From a virus: 34,443 nt of DNA. Position 1 is the stretch's first letter, and every line of letters starts with the position of its first letter. Both the position numbers and the translations under genes were made by a program. This document shows, piece after piece, positions 29,976-34,443 of the stretch. The DNA is taken from the IMG/VR virus record IMGVR_UViG_3300030012_000353, positions 1 through 34,443 of that record; one strand, written 5' to 3'. The notes below the pieces were generated by a model. It was not told where the DNA came from. It saw only the letters and a list, made by a program, of their open reading frames with translations, and did no database searches.

Positions 29976-31458
29976 TTTCATTTTCTCCACCAGTTATAGT
30001 TGCTTCTACTGGTTGTTTTTGTCCAAAAGGCTGATATGCCAATTCAATATCGTATTGTTTAGCTAATTCAATCTCTTTTTGGTGTTGTTCAAATAATTCT
30101 TCTGTATCTCTACCATAAGCAGCAGAAATATCTGAATAAGTTATTGTTCCGTTTTGTAATCCAACGACATTAGCCTGCATTTCTTTTAAAGGGTCAATCC
30201 ATGCAAAACTTCTTGGTATATAGTTAATAGCATTAGCAAATTTTTCATATTTACCCATCGGCAAATTGATATAGCCTGTAGATATAGACATTTCTAACCA
30301 AGATTTAAAAACTGGTCTTACAAAATGGTCTATTACAAACTGTTGATACAATTGATACATGCTTCTATCTTCTAAAGCACCTTGTCTTATTGATGAATAA
30401 TTGACTGAAGTTAAATCGTTACTTAAAGCGTGGTATGAAATGTTTAATCCACTAGCAATACTTCTTAATACGTTTGTTGTAAATGATTCAAATGCAGAAG
30501 TGGGATGTGTAGGGTCAAATGCTTTAAAATCCATTCCTGCTGGTAATTGTTCAAATACGCCTGCTTGCGCATTAGTTGTAGGTGAAAAAGTATCTTCATA
30601 CTCACCATCGCCAACATAAGAATTGCCATCGCCTGAAGTAAAGAAACCCATTTTAGATGCTCCTACTCTTGCAGCTACTATTTCAGCTTCAAGATAACCA
30701 TTTAACATCTTCACATTAGCCATTGCAGTAGCTACTAGAGATACACCCCTAGTTTGCTCGGCTCTTTGTGGTAAATAAGCGTGTATTATTTCTTCTGCTG
30801 GGACTCTTATATGTTGATTTTGACTAACATAGCTTCTGTCGTATGGATGGTCTTTATATAAATGGTAAGCTACTGGCTTATCGTTCTTATCTACCTCAAC
30901 ACCCATTTTAATTTTATTGCCAGTAGGTTTGTATAAGTCATTCTTATTTTCATCTAAATGGTCTGCTTCTAAAAACTGTAATTGGAATCCAAATGGTGAA
31001 TTGTTTACTTTTACTTTTCTTATTAGTACTTCACCGTCTCTGCATAGTGATTCTATAAATATTTTTTGACAATCCAGGAAAGTTAATCTTCCATTTGTAG
31101 TACATACTCCTAATTGTTGCCATTCCTTCCATGCAGTTTCAATAAGCTGGTTTCCAGCAAGGTCTAGTGTGCCATTTGCGTTACGACTCTTGCTGGATAC
31201 TCTTATGCCATGCTTTCCGATAACATTTGATACCATTAGGTTTAGGTATCTCGCTATGTAGCTATCGTTTCTTGCAAGCTCTCTAGCTCTATCTCGCAAT
31301 ATTCTTATGTTATCTCGTATTTCTGCATCGGCACTTGTTGAGCTTGTTAAAAAGTCTGCAAACAACCTACCTGTATTAGCACCTGTATAGCTTCTTCTAT
31401 AAGGAAATTTCTTTTGTTTAGGTTTTTCTCTTCCTAAAATTCTGTCATACCAAGCCAT
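29968..31458 (-). CDS. Portal protein, lambda type
   Basis: The 496-aa protein belongs to the lambda portal family (Phage_portal_2): ARNDSYIARYLNLMVSNVIG near 62-81, then LCRDGEVLIRKVKVN, HLYKDHPYD, AEEIIHAYLPQRAEQTRGVS and VNYSSIRQGALEDRSMYQLY. It forms the dodecameric ring for DNA entry and exit. GAGG five bases before ATG supports the start, which shares a base with the stop of the gpW-like gene. The end overlaps the capsid-protease fusion by a few codons. Confidence 0.92.
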   Translation of the reverse strand: MAWYDRILGREKPKQKKFPYRRSYTGANTGRLFADFLTSSTSADAEIRDNIRILRDRARELARNDSYIARYLNLMVSNVIGKHGIRVSSKSRNANGTLDLAGNQLIETAWKEWQQLGVCTTNGRLTFLDCQKIFIESLCRDGEVLIRKVKVNNSPFGFQLQFLEADHLDENKNDLYKPTGNKIKMGVEVDKNDKPVAYHLYKDHPYDRSYVSQNQHIRVPAEEIIHAYLPQRAEQTRGVSLVATAMANVKMLNGYLEAEIVAARVGASKMGFFTSGDGNSYVGDGEYEDTFSPTTNAQAGVFEQLPAGMDFKAFDPTHPTSAFESFTTNVLRSIASGLNISYHALSNDLTSVNYSSIRQGALEDRSMYQLYQQFVIDHFVRPVFKSWLEMSISTGYINLPMGKYEKFANAINYIPRSFAWIDPLKEMQANVVGLQNGTITYSDISAAYGRDTEELFEQHQKEIELAKQYDIELAYQPFGQKQPVEATITGGENENE

Positions 31459-32021
31459 TAAAACCTCACTTTAATAGTATTTCCTGAAGCCTGTTTGTTA
31501 TTAATTCTTGCTTTTTTTACTTCTTGTAAATATTCAGCCTTATATCTGTCTCTAAACGTCATTAATTCATCTATAGACATTCTTGATAATGACCTACCAG
31601 CTATAGACATTGATGATTGGTCTATATTTGCACGGTTTTGAATAACCGCTTCTATAGCGTCAAGCACAATTTTTGCATGTGACCTAACAGCATTATCAAA
31701 TACGGTACTAAAACCATCTGATATTATTTTTTCAGCACTATCTGACGTTCTAACAATAATTTCATCCCATCTATAGTCGCCAGCAGTATGTGAACTGGTA
31801 CTAGATGTTGAAATTATGTATTCATCATTGCTCTCTGAAGCAGTTAGGGTGAAATTAGAAGCTGTAGAACCATCTATTAAATAAAACTTATACTTTAAAG
31901 AATATGCTGCTAATGGATAGTCTATTGCTAAATTTGTTTTTTTCCATGCCCAAAAGTCTCCTTTCTGTAATATTTCAGGAACTTCTGTAGGATAATTAGT
32001 TGAATCAAATGCGTTGCTCAA
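31458..32021 (-). CDS. Connector protein with gpW-like C-terminal part
   Basis: This 187-aa protein starts at TTG 32021, supported by GAGG seven bases upstream. The first 100 residues are beta-rich (WAWKKTNLAIDYPLAAYSLK); the C-terminal 75 residues have QSSMSIAGRSLSRMSIDELM and FRDRYKAEYLQEVKKAR, a helix pair pattern like gpW head-tail joining proteins. The place between large terminase and portal is that of lambda gpW. Here it carries an added N-terminal domain, as in several marine phages. The gpW role is therefore inferred from place and pattern. Confidence 0.65.
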   Translation of the reverse strand: MSNAFDSTNYPTEVPEILQKGDFWAWKKTNLAIDYPLAAYSLKYKFYLIDGSTASNFTLTASESNDEYIISTSSTSSHTAGDYRWDEIIVRTSDSAEKIISDGFSTVFDNAVRSHAKIVLDAIEAVIQNRANIDQSSMSIAGRSLSRMSIDELMTFRDRYKAEYLQEVKKARINNKQASGNTIKVRF

Positions 32022-32104
32022 ACAAAAACCTCGTATGTAAATTAGATTAATCTACCTTTAAAGCTATGCGCCATTTTATAAATGTCAAGTTTATAGTATG
32101 AAGT
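32022..32104. other. 83-nt gap with perfect -35 box, palindrome and micro-ORF
   Basis: On the minus strand TTGACA (32088-32083) has all six -35 bases, but the best -10 (TAGCTT at 16 nt) matches poorly. An ATG 12 nt after TTGACA opens MAHSFKGRLI-stop (10 aa). The perfect palindrome TAGATTAATCTA lies at 32043-32054. It may control the capsid operon; any single element could be chance. Confidence 0.35.
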
Positions 32105-33931
32105 TTATAAATCTTTCCAAGAATAGGCAAAATTAGTGCTTTTATGATTGTTTTTTAGTTTTTTAGGTTTGTTTTGTTCAATTGGTGCTTCATTATTAAG
32201 TATTCTGCTCTCAATCAAGTCCCAATTAGGGTTTAGTATGTAAATAGCAGCAAAACAGTACACTAAACAGTCTAATGCTTCATTTCTTGGTCGTATTTGC
32301 TTCCAAACTAACGATTTTCTACCTCTTATGAATTTAGCAACTCTTTTTTCTGCTGTAAGCTGTTTAAAGTACTCTTCATCGACATCTGAAGGGAAATGTA
32401 GGGTAGATTGGTTAGAATCTGTAGATAAACGTGCAAAAATAGCTTCTTTTGCTGAATCTGTACCTACACCATATAAAACTGCTCTATTTTTACCAACATA
32501 AGTAGGTTTATTGGCTATAGGTTTACCTGCAACACTTAAACCCTTTACCGCAAAGACTCTTCTAGCTTGTCTAGGCTTAGTAAATTGATAAACTTGGTTT
32601 GTCGAGTGTCCACCGCTGTCGATACAAGTACATGATATTGGTATCATTCTTCCTGATTCCGTTGTAAATCTCTTTTTTAAAAATGCGTCTAAGTCTGACC
32701 AACAACCAGCAGCGTTAGGGTCTCCCCAAAATATACGATGGTCTAAAACCCATGCTTCATAATTTCTACCAAAACCAGTAAGTGTTATTTCTAATCTATC
32801 TTTTTGTGTATCTACACCAGCAACAATAACCAAAACATCCTCAGGTATTGTGGTGTGGTCGTAATTTAATCTTTTTTCTAATAAAGTGTCATACTCTACT
32901 GAATCGCCCTGTTCTTCCCATGATTCTCCTAAAGCAGTATTTATAAATGTTTTTAACGTTTCAGGATTTTTTTTAGCTTCTAAAAAGTTAGTAGCCATTT
33001 CACCCCAAGTTGACCAAACGCTATATAGTTCTGATATATGGAATCCAGCTACGTTAGATGTTTTGTTTGTTGCTCTCCACTCACCATTTTTAACCATCCA
33101 TTGTTTTTTTGATTCTTCAATAACCACTCCACATTCTTCACATGCATAACTTGCAGTTTCAGGTTTATCTTCTTCCCAAATTACATTTTTCCATTTTAAA
33201 ACTTGTTTATGGTCACATTCAGGACATGGTACATAATAATAACGCTTGTCTGATTCCTCAAAAGCAGCTTCAATTACAGATAAACCTTTTATAGTTGGTG
33301 TAGAACACATAAATATTTTTCTATTCCAAAAAGTTTTAGTTCTTGCTATTGCAAGTGCTACTGGTGAACCTTCAGAACCAGCACTTAACTCATATCTATC
33401 AACTTCATCCATTAATAATATTCTTATAGGTCTTGATGCTAAACCAGCAGCAGAATTAGAACCAACTATTGTTAAATGACCACCTGCAAACTTTTTGTGC
33501 ATGGTTGTATTATGCGAATCTCTACTTCTTGCGTCTTTTACACATCCTCTTAGCTTCTCACTATCTCTAATCATTGCTGAAAGTCTATCTTTACTAAAGG
33601 CTTGACCCATTGCCAGCGTTGGTTGCGTAATTAAGATTGGAGAAGCATCCTGGTCTATGTAATAACCTATAGCATTAAGTATAATTTCTGTTTTACCGAC
33701 TTGTGAAGAAGTCATAACAACAATCCTTTCAATGCTAGGATTGTTAAATGCATCCATTATCTCTCTTTGATACTCTGCTCTATCAGTTCTCCATTGACCA
33801 GCTTCAGCACTAGATTCAGGCGATAGTTTTCTGTATCTATCTGACCAATCAGATATTTTCAGATTTGGTGGACTCTTCCATATCTGATTCGTATTCCGAA
33901 CCACCTCTTCTATATTTTTTAGGTATTCCAT
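32105..33931 (-). CDS. Terminase large subunit, GpA type
   Basis: This 608-aa packaging motor has Walker A SSQVGKTE (about 75-82), TQPTLAMGQAFSKDRL after it, and Walker B ILLMDEVD (171-178). The metal-binding pair CPEC and CEECG follows near 237 and 260. The nuclease part begins at VAGVDTQKDRLEI and contains CIDSGGHSTNQVYQF. It cuts concatemers and pumps DNA into the prohead. Its start overlaps the small subunit gene by 83 nt in another frame. The GpA family usually works with cos-type ends. Confidence 0.93.
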   Translation of the reverse strand: MEYLKNIEEVVRNTNQIWKSPPNLKISDWSDRYRKLSPESSAEAGQWRTDRAEYQREIMDAFNNPSIERIVVMTSSQVGKTEIILNAIGYYIDQDASPILITQPTLAMGQAFSKDRLSAMIRDSEKLRGCVKDARSRDSHNTTMHKKFAGGHLTIVGSNSAAGLASRPIRILLMDEVDRYELSAGSEGSPVALAIARTKTFWNRKIFMCSTPTIKGLSVIEAAFEESDKRYYYVPCPECDHKQVLKWKNVIWEEDKPETASYACEECGVVIEESKKQWMVKNGEWRATNKTSNVAGFHISELYSVWSTWGEMATNFLEAKKNPETLKTFINTALGESWEEQGDSVEYDTLLEKRLNYDHTTIPEDVLVIVAGVDTQKDRLEITLTGFGRNYEAWVLDHRIFWGDPNAAGCWSDLDAFLKKRFTTESGRMIPISCTCIDSGGHSTNQVYQFTKPRQARRVFAVKGLSVAGKPIANKPTYVGKNRAVLYGVGTDSAKEAIFARLSTDSNQSTLHFPSDVDEEYFKQLTAEKRVAKFIRGRKSLVWKQIRPRNEALDCLVYCFAAIYILNPNWDLIESRILNNEAPIEQNKPKKLKNNHKSTNFAYSWKDL

Positions 33932-34376
33932 TTTCGCTTAGTTCATCAAGTGCTTCATGCACTTGTTCTTTAATTAATAATTCTGCTTCAGCATATTTAT
34001 CAACAGTTATTACTTGATGTGCAACTCTTGATGGTATGCCTAACAACTTGGCTCTTGCATTAGATACATAGTCAGTCCAGGTATCTTGTACTAAATTAGC
34101 TGGTATCAAGTTTCCTTCTAGTTCTTCAACCTCTAATTCTGCTTTTCTAGCTTGTGCTGCTGTTAATTTAGTCTTTTCTTCTGCTATATCACCTGTTCCG
34201 CTACGTTTATTGTAGCCACCTAGTTTTCTAAGGTAGGAAATGTATGCAAATCTGCAAACATCAACATTTAAAGGACTTCTTCCTTTCTTTGAAGGTAAAA
34301 TACCGTCTCTTATTAGTTCAGATATGCGTTTTACGCTTAAATCAAGGTGTTCAGCTACTTCTCGTTGTGTTGCCAT
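33849..34376 (-). CDS. Terminase small subunit, Nu1-like
   Basis: This 175-aa protein begins with a winged-helix motif, MATQREVAEHLDLSVKRISE then LIRDGILPSKKGRSPLNVDV, as in lambda Nu1. A helical middle (KTKLTAAQARKAELEVEELE) is expected to oligomerise, and the acidic tail (GGSEYESDMEESTKSENI) may bind the large subunit. It recognises the packaging site near its own gene. The start is at the right end, 56 bp from the terminal repeat. No strong ribosome-binding sequence precedes the ATG. Confidence 0.85.
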   Translation of the reverse strand: MATQREVAEHLDLSVKRISELIRDGILPSKKGRSPLNVDVCRFAYISYLRKLGGYNKRSGTGDIAEEKTKLTAAQARKAELEVEELEGNLIPANLVQDTWTDYVSNARAKLLGIPSRVAHQVITVDKYAEAELLIKEQVHEALDELSENGIPKKYRRGGSEYESDMEESTKSENI

Positions 34377-34431
34377 ATTTTATGGATATTTACCTAAGTT
34401 ATATTTGCCTGTCGCTAAAAAAATACTGCGG

Positions 34432-34443
34432 TGCGAATTTACC
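34432..34443. repeat. Right copy of 12-bp terminal direct repeat
   Basis: This is the exact partner of the repeat at 2-13. It lies 56 bp upstream of the small terminase start codon, the expected place for a cos site in a phage with a Nu1/GpA-type terminase. The 14-mer GGTGCGAATTTACC has GGT/ACC symmetry only at its outer ends, and a few bases away is a GC-richer patch (ACTGCGG) in otherwise AT-rich DNA. Confidence 0.6.

Overview
The window reads as one complete, or nearly complete, AT-rich genome of a lambda-like tailed (siphovirus-type) phage. All 46 protein genes that I can support lie on the minus strand and are packed head to tail, many overlapping by 1, 4 or 8 bases. No gap reaches 300 bases. 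A 12-bp sequence (TGCGAATTTACC) is found at both ends (2-13 and 34432-34443), beside the small terminase gene. The molecule is therefore either circular at this point or cut at a cos-like site. No tRNA, rRNA, CRISPR array or insertion sequence was seen. The host is unknown. The AT-rich composition, the 3TM holin resembling gene-transfer-agent holins, and the DUF2163-type tail protein suggest a low-GC, probably marine alphaproteobacterium; this is inference.

In order of transcription (right to left), the head module comes first: Nu1-like small terminase, GpA-type large terminase, a gpW-like connector, portal, a prohead protease-major capsid fusion, a small head protein and two tandem gpFII-like connector proteins. 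The tail module follows: gpU-like terminator, a 48-aa protein, major tail protein, tail assembly chaperones G and G-T (joined by a -1 frameshift on A8C), a short tape measure, two distal tail proteins, a gpJ-like tip protein, and a very large fibre. That fibre (2,478 aa, over a fifth of the genome) contains about 89 tandem 17-residue beta-roll units and ends in an S74 self-cleaving chaperone. A gpZ-like tail gene lies at the far left end, next to the terminase genes if the genome is circular.

The lysis module (about 11.1-9.75 kb) has two small single-span membrane proteins, a 3TM holin and a T4-type lysozyme with an E-C-T triad. A PD-(D/E)XK nuclease-like gene overlaps the lysozyme. Next comes a control region (about 9.3-7.4 kb) with a good sigma70-type promoter, small unknown genes, a serine-recombinase-like protein with altered catalytic residues, and a winged-helix protein.

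The left part (about 7.3-0.6 kb) is a replication and recombination module: YqaJ/lambda-exo-like nuclease, a ribbon-helix-helix protein, tiny coupled genes, an Hjc-like resolvase, an SSB-like protein ending in DDIPF, a Toprim primase-helicase, an iteron-like GAGTTAG repeat cluster (candidate origin), and small conserved phage proteins including a DUF3310 protein. No DNA polymerase, conventional integrase or CI-type repressor was recognised, so replication probably uses the host polymerase.

The least ordinary points are the giant repeat fibre, the protease-capsid fusion with a well-placed internal ribosome-binding site, the paired FII genes, the degenerate recombinase, the iteron cluster, and two promoters sharing a 14-nt upstream element. 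Several real genes shorter than about 60 codons were found by hand reading.
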